The notes beneath the pieces are model-generated. The model did no database searches. It saw only the letters and a program-made list of their open reading frames with translations, and had not been told where the DNA came from. A stretch of DNA of 24,564 bases from an uncultured Bacillaceae bacterium (GTDB lineage Bacteria > Bacillota > Bacilli > Caldalkalibacillales > Caldalkalibacillaceae), in contig CALBTX010000021.1 of the NCBI GenBank assembly GCA_937967685.1, positions 1 through 24,564 of the forward strand, given 5' to 3'. How positions within the stretch are numbered: the stretch's first letter is position 1; every line of letters begins with the position of its first letter. This document shows, one piece after another, positions 7,954 through 15,795 of the stretch. Position numbers and translations under genes: made by a program.

Positions 7954-9025
7954 ACAACAGTTCGGAACTGAACCCGGGACCGAGAGCAGTAACTAGACCG
8001 ATATCTCCTTTTTCAATTTTTTTCTGCATCAATCGGTGTAAGACGTAATAAACGGTCGCCGAGGACATATTGCCATACTCCCTTAAAATCGAACGGGAAT
8101 GAGCCGTCATTTCTTTCGGGAATTGTAAAGATTCTTCATAGGCGTCCAGCACTTTTTTGCCTCCGGGATGGGCAATCAGGTGCTGTAAATGATCGGTGCG
8201 TAAACCGTGACTATTCAAAAAGCGGTTCACTTCAGTGCTGACCCAGCGATGAACAATTCGGGGAATGCTTTTGGAGAAGATGACATACAGGCCGTCATCC
8301 TGAACGTCCCAGCCCATCACATCTTCGGAATGAGGCATTAAACTTGTTTGAACGTCAATGATGGAAGGTCGTGTTGGCAGATTGGCCAGCGCATTCGCAT
8401 CCGATTTATCCCCGCAAACTAAGGTGCAGGCCACCCCGTCAGCGAAAATAGAGGTCCCCACTAAATTACTTTTCGAGCCGTCGTTCGGTTGAAAGGTTAA
8501 ACTGCACAACTCGATGCTCAGGACAAGGACATTCGCTTGCGGATAAGCGAGGCAGTATTCATAAGCCCGGGCCAAACCGGCCGCTCCCCCGGCGCACCCC
8601 AATCCCCAAATGGGAATGCGTTTGGTATGGATTTTAAACGGTAGATGGTTCATAATCCGCGCTTCAATGCTAGGTGTAGACAACCCTGAACTGGATATAA
8701 AGAAAATGGCCTCAATTTTCTCTAAAGGCAGCGGCTGCATTAAAAATTCAGATTCATAAAGACACTGACGAATGGCCTGTCTGCCAAAGTCGGTTGCCAA
8801 ACGGATGTACAAATTATTTTTTTCCCGAAACGTATGCTTCTCCCGAAACCAATCCAAAGGGACCGAAAAATAACGAGAGGAGATGTGCCCGTTGTGAAAG
8901 ACACGCAGCAATCGCTCAATATCCGCAAAATGCGCTTTGAAAATCTCTCTGGCAAAGGACAAGGCCTTATCCTGACTGATTTTATAGGGGGGTGGATGGA
9001 TTCCTACGGACAAAATATTCGGCAC
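7937..9025 (-). CDS. bpsA: Type III polyketide synthase (BpsA-like)
   Basis: A 362-residue chalcone/stilbene synthase-family homodimer subunit that condenses a long-chain acyl-CoA with malonyl-CoA units to triketide/tetraketide pyrones. The catalytic triad can be placed: C144 in GLGCAGGAAG, H286 in LIAHPGGKK and N319 in YGNMSSATV. GPGFSSELLLL near the C terminus is the family CoA-site loop. The GTG start at 9025 has GAGGTG 5 bases before it. The gene heads a bpsA-bpsB operon that reads away from the CotF genes. In Bacillus the products are alkylpyrones and their methyl ethers; the role in spores is inferred from this family and from the neighbours. Confidence 0.93.
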   Translation of the reverse strand: MPNILSVGIHPPPYKISQDKALSFAREIFKAHFADIERLLRVFHNGHISSRYFSVPLDWFREKHTFREKNNLYIRLATDFGRQAIRQCLYESEFLMQPLPLEKIEAIFFISSSGLSTPSIEARIMNHLPFKIHTKRIPIWGLGCAGGAAGLARAYEYCLAYPQANVLVLSIELCSLTFQPNDGSKSNLVGTSIFADGVACTLVCGDKSDANALANLPTRPSIIDVQTSLMPHSEDVMGWDVQDDGLYVIFSKSIPRIVHRWVSTEVNRFLNSHGLRTDHLQHLIAHPGGKKVLDAYEESLQFPKEMTAHSRSILREYGNMSSATVYYVLHRLMQKKIEKGDIGLVTALGPGFSSELLLLKWI

Positions 9026-9367
9026 AATAACACCTCATCCCCTAACATTTTTTGTTTTTAAATTTTTTGCTTTTTATCCGTGAAAATTTTAGCTTTCATA
9101 GTCAAACAGGCCTTTCTTGCTTAGATCAAGCAGATCCTTTTATCATTATGCGCATCTTTCAGCAACCGTACTCCCTAGGCCTTAACACACGAACTGCTCG
9201 TGACAAACCTATAAAAATTCCCGTTTAAAAAGCAGGCAAAATCGCCCGCGAAAACAGGCGAATATATTAGGAGATATTGAGCTATAAAAATCGCTGATTT
9301 GGGGATATTAACAATCAAACGGTCATTTGCAAAATGATGTACACAAGAATGAAAAGGAGTGTTAAAG
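9026..9367. other. Divergent intergenic region between bpsA and the CotF genes
   Basis: There is no convincing gene in these 342 bases. The region is A/T-rich near bpsA and holds short dyads: CACGA-ACTGC-TCGTG near 9188 and TCATTTGCAAAATGA at 9322-9336. Because the downstream genes belong to a spore-protein family, sporulation sigma promoters are expected here. GAATATATT followed by TATAAAAA (near 9260-9290) is the nearest sigma-E-like pair I see, but it matches only partly. Confidence 0.4.
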
Positions 9368-9661
9368 ATGCAGCACCAAACTCAACAGGGGACATCCGAA
9401 CAACAAGCCGTCATGAAAGAACCTCCCCAGGTCATCACTGTTAAAGACCACAATTATTTAACAGATATGCTCAGCTGGGAATTGAACGCCATGAAAAAAT
9501 GCAGTCATTTCGCCGCCGAATGTTCGGATCCTGATGTTTCCAATGCTTTAAATGAAGCCGGTCAAATGCACCAGAGACATTACCAAATGTTGTTGAAACA
9601 TTGTCAAATCAATAATCAACAAGCCTTGTCCCAAATGCCTCAACCAGCCCAAACGCAATAA
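9368..9661 (+). CDS. CotF-family spore coat protein, first of a pair
   Basis: A 97-residue four-helix-bundle-type protein with Gln-rich ends. The core YLTDMLSWELNAMKKCSHFAAEC...ALNEAGQMHQRHYQMLLKH matches the Coat F family (as in B. subtilis YraG/YhcQ). I chose ATG 9368 because AAAGGAG ends 8 bases upstream; an in-frame GTG at 9359 lies inside the spacer. It is likely a coat or forespore-associated structural protein. The following gene is a relative that starts 29 bases downstream with the same GAG-to-start layout, so both are in one operon. It has two or three cysteines that could cross-link. Confidence 0.8.
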   Translation: MQHQTQQGTSEQQAVMKEPPQVITVKDHNYLTDMLSWELNAMKKCSHFAAECSDPDVSNALNEAGQMHQRHYQMLLKHCQINNQQALSQMPQPAQTQ

Positions 9662-9690
9662 AACGACCTTTTTGAGAAGGAGTGTTGACA

Positions 9691-10032
9691 TTGAGTCAAA
9701 ATCAGATTGCCAATCCTCAGTCGGGAAATCTGCCCCAAGTAAAGGGGCCGGAAATGAATGATCGAGACCGTTGCAACGACATTTTAAGCACGGAAAAATA
9801 TTTGATTTCCAATTTGAACATTGCCGCCTGGGAAGCGAGTCACAGCCAACTACATCAGGATCTGATGACGATGATCAACGATACGCAATCTTGCCACCGG
9901 AAAGTTTTCAATCTCATGTTTGAAAAAGGATGGTATAAACTCGAGGCGGAGGAACAACAAAAACTGGAGCAAACGTATCAGCAATTTTCGAATTACAGTT
10001 CACAGTTCCCATATCAAAATACCGTGCAGTAA
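9691..10032 (+). CDS. CotF-family spore coat protein, second of a pair
   Basis: 113 residues with the Coat F core: DILSTEKYLISNLNIAAWEASHSQLHQDLMTMINDTQSCHRKVFNLMFEKGWYKLE, the last part being the typical MxxKGWY signature. I chose TTG 9691 because AAGGAG lies 8 bases upstream, the same geometry as the preceding gene; an in-frame GTG at 9682 overlaps the ribosome site. Only 29 bases separate the two genes. The tail is Gln/Tyr-rich. This member has the ferritin-like glutamate/histidine spacing loosely, but I cannot say that it binds metal. Spore coat localisation is inferred from the family. Confidence 0.85.
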   Translation: MSQNQIANPQSGNLPQVKGPEMNDRDRCNDILSTEKYLISNLNIAAWEASHSQLHQDLMTMINDTQSCHRKVFNLMFEKGWYKLEAEEQQKLEQTYQQFSNYSSQFPYQNTVQ

Positions 10033-10075
10033 GCAGGAATACTTTTTGACTTAAAAGAATTGGCATGCAAAAATA

Positions 10076-10119
10076 ATGGCTATGGGGCAACATCGTGATG
10101 TTTGTGTCCCCATAGCCAT
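10076..10119 (-). terminator. Terminator of the enolase gene, hairpin shared with the convergent CotF genes
   Basis: ATGGCTATGGGG and CCCCATAGCCAT form a perfect 12-bp stem, with AACATC/GATGTT pairing inside the loop. Read on the minus strand it is followed by TATTTTTG, a good T tail; on the plus strand the tail is weak. A degraded second copy of one arm (CTCATAGCCAT) lies at 10129-10139. Confidence 0.8.
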
Positions 10120-10147
10120 GTCTTTGTCCTCATAGCCATATGTCATG

Positions 10148-11455
10148 CTAGGCCTTTTGTCCATCCAAACCCAAAGACTTAAAGACGTCTTTCCCTGGGT
10201 AAATCGCCGATTGACCGAGTGTCTCTTCAATCCTTAAAAGTTCATTCCATTTCGCCGTTCGCTCTGACCGGGCCACGGAACCCACTTTCAACTGCCCGGC
10301 ATTGGTGGCCACGGCCAAATGAACAATCGTCACATCTTCCGTTTCCCCTGATCTGGCCGAGATGACTGGACGATAGCCGGCCTTCTTCGTCATTTCGATC
10401 GCTGCCAACGTTTCCGTCAAGGTACCGATTTGATTCATTTTAATCAACACGGCATTGGCAATCTGATTTTCGATTCCTTTGGCGATGCGTTGCACGTTCG
10501 TCGTGAACAAATCATCTCCGATCAACTGAATTTTGGGGTGAAGACGTTTCGTTAAAAGCTGCCATCCATCCCAGTCGTTCTCGTCCATACCGTCCTCAAT
10601 CGATATAACCGGATACTTGTCCACCCAGGCATGGAGCACTTCGACCATTTCTTTTCCATTCATGTTCTTATCTTCAAGTGCAAAATGATATATTCCATCC
10701 TGGTAAAACTCGGAGGCAGCAATATCCAATGCCATACAAATATCTTCTCCGGGAACATAACCCGCCTGTTCAATGCCTTGCACCAGAAGTTCCAGTCCTT
10801 CTTCATTAGATTGGAAATCGGGCCAAACACCCCCTTCATCAGCGATGGAGAGCGGCTTTCCCCGCTCGGCAAACACCTTTTTCGTCCCGTTATAAACGTT
10901 AACGGACATCTCCAGCGCTTCCGAATAAGTATGGGCACCGACCGGGATGATCAAGTAGTCTTGAATGTCGATGGACCCCCCGGCATGAGCGCCGCCGCCG
11001 ATCATCTGAATCATCGGAACGGGCAGTGTCCGCGCCTGAATACCCCCCAAATATTGATACAAGGGCAAGTCCAATGCCCTTGCGGCCGCCCAGGCAGCGG
11101 CCATGGATACACCCAGGAGGGCATTGGCGCCCAACTTGGATTTGTTGGGCGTACCGTCCAACTCGATTAACACTTGATCGAGTCCGGCTTGATCCATGGC
11201 GTCTAATCCCTTCACTCGTCCAGCAATGATTTCATTCACGTTGTTAACCGCCTGCCGGACTGATTTGCCGTTGAACTGGGACGGGTTGTTATCCCGCAGC
11301 TCCAACGCCTCAAATTGCCCGGTAGACGCCCCCGAAGGAACGATGGCCCTGCCGATGACACCGCCTTCCAAACAGATGTCCACCTCTACGGTCGGATTGG
11401 CCCGGGAATCCAGCACTTGTCTGGCTCGGACTTGTTTAATGGTTGTTTCTATCAC
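10148..11455 (-). CDS. eno: Divergent enolase-family protein with altered active-site residues
   Basis: A full-length enolase (435 residues; normal enolase interconverts 2-phosphoglycerate and PEP). Conserved: SGASTG loop, H157 (GGAHAGG), E207 (DEGG), metal ligands in LDIAASEFY, SIEDGM and GDDLF, catalytic K339 (KMNQIGT), and K in QLKVGS. Unusual: the SHRSGETED motif reads SARSGETED (A367, yeast His373 position), QEF reads QDY (D166, yeast Glu168), GDEGGFAPN reads ADEGGVWPD, and SRGNP reads SRANP. It is not in a glycolytic operon but lies 100 bases after an APH-type kinase gene. I chose GTG 11455, 8 bases after GAGGG; the ATG at 11461 abuts the ribosome site. It may be a paralogue with changed substrate or rate; a weak glycolytic enolase is the alternative. 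Confidence 0.9.
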   Translation of the reverse strand: MIETTIKQVRARQVLDSRANPTVEVDICLEGGVIGRAIVPSGASTGQFEALELRDNNPSQFNGKSVRQAVNNVNEIIAGRVKGLDAMDQAGLDQVLIELDGTPNKSKLGANALLGVSMAAAWAAARALDLPLYQYLGGIQARTLPVPMIQMIGGGAHAGGSIDIQDYLIIPVGAHTYSEALEMSVNVYNGTKKVFAERGKPLSIADEGGVWPDFQSNEEGLELLVQGIEQAGYVPGEDICMALDIAASEFYQDGIYHFALEDKNMNGKEMVEVLHAWVDKYPVISIEDGMDENDWDGWQLLTKRLHPKIQLIGDDLFTTNVQRIAKGIENQIANAVLIKMNQIGTLTETLAAIEMTKKAGYRPVISARSGETEDVTIVHLAVATNAGQLKVGSVARSERTAKWNELLRIEETLGQSAIYPGKDVFKSLGLDGQKA

Positions 11456-11555
11456 TTCCATCTCCCTCTTTTCGTTGCCTTTTGTTTGCTGTATGTATGA
11501 CACAGACGGCCGCCCTCATGTCGGCGTATCCGCTGGAAGCTTTACATGCTTGTCA

Positions 11556-12572
11556 TCAGGCTTGGTTTACAGATGAAACTTGTTGTTCAACCAATTCTCG
11601 AAGCTCTTGAAAAGTTTGAATATTGTTGCTAATCATCTTATAGCTTAACTTTCGAATGAGTTGCTTGTCCTGCTCAGCCGTAATATACTCTACTGGAGAT
11701 TTTCCGTCCACCCTCGCCAAAAACAAAAAGGCGAGCACCTTCAGCGTATGTTTTTCCAGTTCGGGGGCACTGATACGAGCCGAACGAAAATAAATCCCGG
11801 TCATATATGTTAGTAAATTCAGATAAGCTGCCGCCCACTGTTTATGTTTGATGGATTTGAGCAACAGATGATTGCTTAAAAAGGCAACATCAAAGGCCGG
11901 GTCACCAAAATGTGCCACTTCAAAATCAAGAATATAAATGCGTTCCTTTTCGACAAGGATGTTTTTGGGGCTGTAATCGCCGTGAACAAGCGTCTGCTTC
12001 ATGCTAAGGATGTACTCAATTTCTTCATCAACAGCTTTTTTTAAGGACGGATGTCTTTCTGCGACCGTCCGCAAATAAGGATCGATCCTCAGCTGGATAA
12101 AAATGTCCTTGTCTTCAAACTTCGCCTCGATTTCGTCATTTTCATAAGTGGCATTATGAATATCAATCAGGGCGCGGACGACTTTTTGACCGGTCTGAAA
12201 ATCAATGCGTCCGGATAGCAGTTGACTTTTCCACATCGCAACCCCTTCAGGTGCCGCTTCCATCGCCAGCAAATAATGGTCATCATCCGTAAACAAAAGA
12301 TCTGGAACGGCATCAGGCACGAGTTCATGGCACACTTTCAAACATGCCGCCTCCGTAAATATACGCTGAATATCTGCAAACCAATCTTCCTGCACTTTTA
12401 ATTTAGGCAATGCTTGCTTCAGGACGAAAGCGTGCTTGGGCGTGGTGACCTTCACAACGCTGCAAGACACGCCCCCGCCTAGTTCGCGGGTTGATACATC
12501 CTCTGGTTTTGAAGCCAACTCTTTGTTGATGACGTATTGTTTCAATGCCTGATCATCTGTAATATCAAGCAA
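11556..12572 (-). CDS. APH-fold small-molecule kinase
   Basis: A 338-residue member of the aminoglycoside phosphotransferase / protein-kinase-like fold. It has a glycine-rich ELGGGVSCSVVKV near residue 30, the ATP lysine in AFVLKQ, the Brenner-type catalytic loop HGDYSPKN (197-204) and the metal-binding ILDFEVAHFGDP (214-225). The substrate is not evident. The long C-terminal helical part (YLNLLTYMTGIYF...) resembles sugar/amino-alcohol kinases more than true resistance enzymes. The TTG start at 12572 has AAAGGAGG about 8 bases upstream. It lies 42 bases after dcd and 100 bases before the altered enolase on the same strand, so a shared transcript is likely and the kinase may supply a phosphorylated substrate to the enolase-like protein (inference). 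Confidence 0.88.
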   Translation of the reverse strand: MLDITDDQALKQYVINKELASKPEDVSTRELGGGVSCSVVKVTTPKHAFVLKQALPKLKVQEDWFADIQRIFTEAACLKVCHELVPDAVPDLLFTDDDHYLLAMEAAPEGVAMWKSQLLSGRIDFQTGQKVVRALIDIHNATYENDEIEAKFEDKDIFIQLRIDPYLRTVAERHPSLKKAVDEEIEYILSMKQTLVHGDYSPKNILVEKERIYILDFEVAHFGDPAFDVAFLSNHLLLKSIKHKQWAAAYLNLLTYMTGIYFRSARISAPELEKHTLKVLAFLFLARVDGKSPVEYITAEQDKQLIRKLSYKMISNNIQTFQELRELVEQQVSSVNQA

Positions 12573-12614
12573 AGAGCCTGCCTCCTTTCTGCCTGTCTTA
12601 CAACGGCATCTTTG

Positions 12615-13148
12615 TCATCTATCTTGGTCTTGGAAGATGCGGCTGCCGACCGCTTTTTGCTGATCCTGATATTTTCCGGCATACGGTTTTTGGGCTTCCT
12701 TGTCCATATAGGCAAAAACGAGCTGACAAATCCTTCGGCCGGCCCTCAGTTTAATCGGCAGCCTGTTGGCATTATACAATTCCAGCGTGATTTCGCCGCG
12801 AAACCCGGGATCGACCCATCCGGCATTTTGAATAAACAGGCCCATGCGGCCAATCGAGCTCCTGCCCTCGACAAAAGCGGTGACATGGTTCGGCAGCTGC
12901 ACCGTTTCCATCGTTGTTGCCAGTAAAAAAGAATTTGGCGGAATCACGACCTCATCACTTTCAAATTCAACGTATTTTGCTTCATCCTCTAAAGACATGG
13001 AAGCAATGGCATTCTCATCCACTTTCAAAAAATGGGTCCCCAGCCGAATGTCTACAGAAGCGGGCTGAATTTGTATATCTGTAATCGGATCGATGATTAA
13101 CTGTTTTGCGGCTAACATTTCCTTGATGGTATAATCTGATAATATCAT
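12615..13148 (-). CDS. dcd: dCTP deaminase
   Basis: Deaminates dCTP to dUTP in pyrimidine deoxynucleotide synthesis; some family members also hydrolyse dUTP. At 177 residues it has normal length. Motifs: MILSDYTIKEM at the N terminus, IQPASVDIRLG, VEGRSSIGRMGLF and WVDPGFRGEITLELYNAN (nucleotide-binding and catalytic region with the conserved Glu), then AGRRICQLVF. I chose ATG 13148 (AAAGGA upstream); an upstream in-frame extension to 13229 consists of a duplicated 27-base unit and is unlikely to be translated as part of the enzyme. A seven-codon upstream ORF (MSERKRP) ends with TGA overlapping the dcd ATG, which may couple translation. It lies downstream of the sigma/anti-sigma pair. Confidence 0.94.
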   Translation of the reverse strand: MILSDYTIKEMLAAKQLIIDPITDIQIQPASVDIRLGTHFLKVDENAIASMSLEDEAKYVEFESDEVVIPPNSFLLATTMETVQLPNHVTAFVEGRSSIGRMGLFIQNAGWVDPGFRGEITLELYNANRLPIKLRAGRRICQLVFAYMDKEAQKPYAGKYQDQQKAVGSRIFQDQDR

Positions 13149-13160
13149 GGTCTTTTCCTT

Positions 13161-13214
13161 TCTGACATGGATTCCTTGTCGTTCAATTCTGACACGTAGT
13201 CCTTGCCGTTCAAT
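13161..13214. repeat. Two 27-bp imperfect tandem repeats upstream of dcd
   Basis: 13161-13187 and 13188-13214 match at 23 of 27 bases; both begin TCTGACA and end CGTTCAAT. On the minus strand they would encode IERQGLRVR and IERQGIHVR. The anti-sigma stop codon (13210-13212) lies inside one copy, so the duplication arose at the gene junction. Confidence 0.85.
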
Positions 13215-13980
13215 GTTGTTCAATAGCATCCGGCTGCTGTTCGTTCTTCAGTCGGACGAAAAAAGTGTCCGGTCCCGTCGGTGCCACACTGCCTCCCTTG
13301 GGCTCAATGCTCACTCGAATATGTTCAAAGCTGCGAGGCTGCACCCCGCTCAAGTACAAATAAGCTTTCCCATTCTCTTCTCTGAGCACACCGCCGTTCA
13401 AATGATCATTGGAACGAATCAGCCAGACCTGGTAGTCATTATTCATCAAAGGGATGAGCCCCTCGACCTTCATCAACATTTCATGTGTGACATCATTGAC
13501 CCACACCCGCCCTTCGATATTTTGCATGGAAACAGGCGTGATATTAAGTTGGACTGTGCGCGGATCGTAAACAACGGACGTTTGTCGGCGGATGGTTTCC
13601 TCATGTGTCGTCCAAGGCTGGTGACTGTCATTCGATTCGTTCACGCCGCCTTGGTACAGAAAGACACTCAACAACAAGCAGACAGAACCTAAAATGGCAA
13701 ACGCGGTCTTGCGGCCCGACACATGTTTTCTCAGTCGCTGCAAAAGGGAATACGCCGGGCGTTGTTTGGCAAAAGTAGATATAATGCGGTGTTTTAAACG
13801 CGGTGAAGGTTCAGGGACTTCCGGTCCATCGGCGAGAAGGCGTCGCCATTCCTTATGCTTCTCCCTGCACTCCGGGCAAGCCTGCAGATGACGGCGAAAT
13901 GTTGCTTCCGCCTCGGCGGACAGTTTTCCTAAAACGAAATCGACCAGTCGTTCCTCACTCTGCTTACACCTGGGGATCAT
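13210..13980 (-). CDS. Anti-sigma factor with zinc-finger N terminus, RskA-like C terminus
   Basis: 256 residues. The N-terminal anti-sigma domain has the zinc motif HLQACPEC (H-x3-C-x2-C), about 30 residues in. One TM helix follows (FAILGSVCLLLSVFLY). The extracellular part (about 140 residues) resembles the RskA/anti-sigma-K C-terminal domain: VQLNITPV..., DYQVWLI and GGSVAPTGPDTFFVRL. It should hold the ECF sigma factor at the membrane until a signal triggers release, in this family often by proteolysis. I chose ATG 13980, which has AAGGGGG 8 bases upstream and overlaps the sigma gene by 17 bases, giving tight coupling. The stop overlaps the repeat upstream of dcd. Confidence 0.9.
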   Translation of the reverse strand: MIPRCKQSEERLVDFVLGKLSAEAEATFRRHLQACPECREKHKEWRRLLADGPEVPEPSPRLKHRIISTFAKQRPAYSLLQRLRKHVSGRKTAFAILGSVCLLLSVFLYQGGVNESNDSHQPWTTHEETIRRQTSVVYDPRTVQLNITPVSMQNIEGRVWVNDVTHEMLMKVEGLIPLMNNDYQVWLIRSNDHLNGGVLREENGKAYLYLSGVQPRSFEHIRVSIEPKGGSVAPTGPDTFFVRLKNEQQPDAIEQH

Positions 13981-14512
13981 GTTTCTTACCCCCTTCACCC
14001 GACTGCACCCATGCGAGGAGATCTTTTTGTTTTTTTAAGTTGTTTAATCCATAGCGCAGCAACGATTTAATCGTACCGAGGGGCCGTTTCATCTCTACAG
14101 CGAGTTCCCGATGTGTACGCCCCTCAAAATAAGCGCCGTACAACGCCTTCCTTTGTGCCGGGGGAATCTGTTCTAGAGCATGGTGCAACGCTTCTTTTTC
14201 CACTTTTGAAAGCACATTGAATTCCACACTGTTAACACTTTCGCTGCTGGACAGCGCATCTTCCCAGCGTTCGATGAGAACGGGTTTCTTTTTCCTTAAT
14301 CGATCATAGCATAAATTGCGGGTTTTGACGGCTAGCCAGGCTTCGATACTTCCGCGCGAAGGATTGAATTTATCGGGATTGAGTAGTATATCTAGAAAGA
14401 TATCATGGCAAACGTCTTCCGCTTCAGCCTTGTTCTTCATCAGGCGGAAAGCAATCCGGAAGACGAAGGAGATGTATCGCTCATAAAATTGATCAAATTC
14501 TCCGTGAAGCAT
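13964..14512 (-). CDS. ECF RNA polymerase sigma factor
   Basis: 182 residues with sigma region 2 (FRIAFRLMKNKAEAEDVCHDIFLDI, about 18-42; LAVKTRNLCYDRLRKKK as region 2.4) and sigma region 4 (IPPAQRKALYGAYFEGRTHRELAVEMKRPLGTIKSLLRYGLNNLKK), a helix-turn-helix that would read the -35 element. The length and paired RskA-type anti-sigma place it near the SigK-type ECF group. The ATG 14512 has only a weak GGTGGG upstream. It is divergent from the NEW3-ABC operon, so that operon is the first candidate for its regulon, though the only promoter I can point to there looks sigma-A-like. Confidence 0.92.
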   Translation of the reverse strand: MLHGEFDQFYERYISFVFRIAFRLMKNKAEAEDVCHDIFLDILLNPDKFNPSRGSIEAWLAVKTRNLCYDRLRKKKPVLIERWEDALSSSESVNSVEFNVLSKVEKEALHHALEQIPPAQRKALYGAYFEGRTHRELAVEMKRPLGTIKSLLRYGLNNLKKQKDLLAWVQSGEGGKKHDPQV

Positions 14513-14589
14513 GTTCCCACCCCACCGCTGGCAAACAAAAAGGGATTCCCCATTTATTCTACGAAAAAATGCCCAAAAAATAAATCCAT

Positions 14590-14618
14590 TTCAGTCAACT
14601 AGACGTACTTTTTATAAA
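14590..14618 (+). promoter_or_regulatory. Candidate sigma-A promoter of the NEW3-ABC operon
   Basis: TTCAGT, 17 bases, then TATAAA, placed 35 bases before ATG 14653. The -35 is imperfect. I see no convincing ECF-type AAC...CGT pair with normal spacing in the same region. Confidence 0.35.
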
Positions 14619-14652
14619 AACAATGAAAAGACGAGAGAAAGGGGAGCAGCAC

Positions 14653-15792
14653 ATGTGGAAGAAAGCATGTCGTTTATTGATCATTTTAGCGTTAGGAGGA
14701 ACCTTTTTCGGAGGCGCGGTGACCGAGGCCGCATTATATACGCCTTATACCGGCATTTCCGTCACTCCGGGCGAAGTCGTTGAATATTCCGTCGAAGTCA
14801 TCAACAATGGATCATCCATCCAAAATGCCACCTTTGAGATGGATTTGCCCGAGAATTGGTCATACACACTGACGGCCAACGGGCGGGAAATTCAGGAGCT
14901 TTCCGTCAAACCGAATGAGTCGCAAGAAGTGAATTTAGAAGTGGAGGTCCCGCTAGAAATTGAGAAAGGAACTTACGAGTTTGAGCTGGTAGCCAGGGAA
15001 AGTGACGGCGTTTCGACATTGCCGCTGACCGTCACCGTGACGGAGCAGGGCACTTTTGCCACCGAATTGACCACCGAACAGCCCAATATGGAAGGAAATG
15101 CGGATTCCACCTTCGAATTTCAAGCGGAATTGAGAAACAGAACGGCAGATAACCAGCACTATGCTTTATCCTCTGGTGCGCCAAGAGGATGGGACGTTCA
15201 ATTTACGAGTGACGGCGACAATGTCACCTCGGTCACTTTAGATCCAAACACTTCCAAAGAACTGGAAGTTAACGTCACGCCGCCTGAAAACGTGAAAGCC
15301 GGCACGTATACCATTCCAGTCAAAGCCGCCACGACCTCTACTTCGGCCGAACAGGAATTCGAAGTGGTCATTAGCGGAACTTACGGATTGGAATTAAGCA
15401 CGCCTAACGGGGTCCTGAGCACCGATGTTACGGCCGGAGGTGAAAAAACCGTTCAGCTGTTATTAACGAACACTGGGACAGACACTTTGAGTGATGTGCA
15501 ATTGACCGCCTCCACACCTTCGGACTGGGAAGTCGAATTTGAAAATAGTACAGTGAATGCCATAGAACCGGAAGATTCAGTGACCGTCAATGCGACGATC
15601 AAGGCGAGTGAAAATGCGATTGCCGGGGATTATATGATTGGAATAACAGCCGAAGCACCTGAGGCAACGTCGGAAGCCGATTTCAGGGTCACCGTCAAAA
15701 CGTCAATGTGGTGGGGTTTCATCGGTGTGATCATTATTGTGGGCGTCATCGCGGGCATTTATTATTTATTCCGTACTTACGGGAGGAGATAA
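14653..15792 (+). CDS. Exported, membrane-anchored protein with three NEW3-type repeats
   Basis: 379 residues. A signal peptide (KKACRLLIILALGGTFFGGA, likely cut after TEA near residue 26) is followed by three Ig-like repeats of about 100 residues, each with VTPGE/STDVTAGGE-type starts, an ENW/RGW/SDW turn and a GTY/GDY ending, as in NEW3 (alpha-galactosidase-associated) domains. A C-terminal helix (WWGFIGVIIIVGVIAGIYYLF) and RTYGRR tail anchor it in the membrane. ATG 14653 has AAGGGGAG 6 bases upstream. The ABC ATPase starts 3 bases after its stop, so this is likely an extracytoplasmic partner of the transporter. The ligand is unknown. Confidence 0.87.
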   Translation: MWKKACRLLIILALGGTFFGGAVTEAALYTPYTGISVTPGEVVEYSVEVINNGSSIQNATFEMDLPENWSYTLTANGREIQELSVKPNESQEVNLEVEVPLEIEKGTYEFELVARESDGVSTLPLTVTVTEQGTFATELTTEQPNMEGNADSTFEFQAELRNRTADNQHYALSSGAPRGWDVQFTSDGDNVTSVTLDPNTSKELEVNVTPPENVKAGTYTIPVKAATTSTSAEQEFEVVISGTYGLELSTPNGVLSTDVTAGGEKTVQLLLTNTGTDTLSDVQLTASTPSDWEVEFENSTVNAIEPEDSVTVNATIKASENAIAGDYMIGITAEAPEATSEADFRVTVKTSMWWGFIGVIIIVGVIAGIYYLFRTYGRR

Positions 15793-15795
15793 ACG

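Noticed and set aside
9148..9230. 26-codon plus-strand ORF starting MRIFQQPYS
   Set aside because: No ribosome binding site and no similarity I recognise.
9240..9270. Short CGCC/GGCG inverted repeat upstream of the CotF genes
   Set aside because: Only four paired bases; expected by chance.
10631..11170. 179-codon plus-strand frame opposite the enolase
   Set aside because: Antisense shadow of a conserved enzyme gene, no ribosome site or recognisable domain.
13147..13692. 181-codon plus-strand frame opposite the anti-sigma gene
   Set aside because: Antisense shadow; composition follows the opposite-strand codons.
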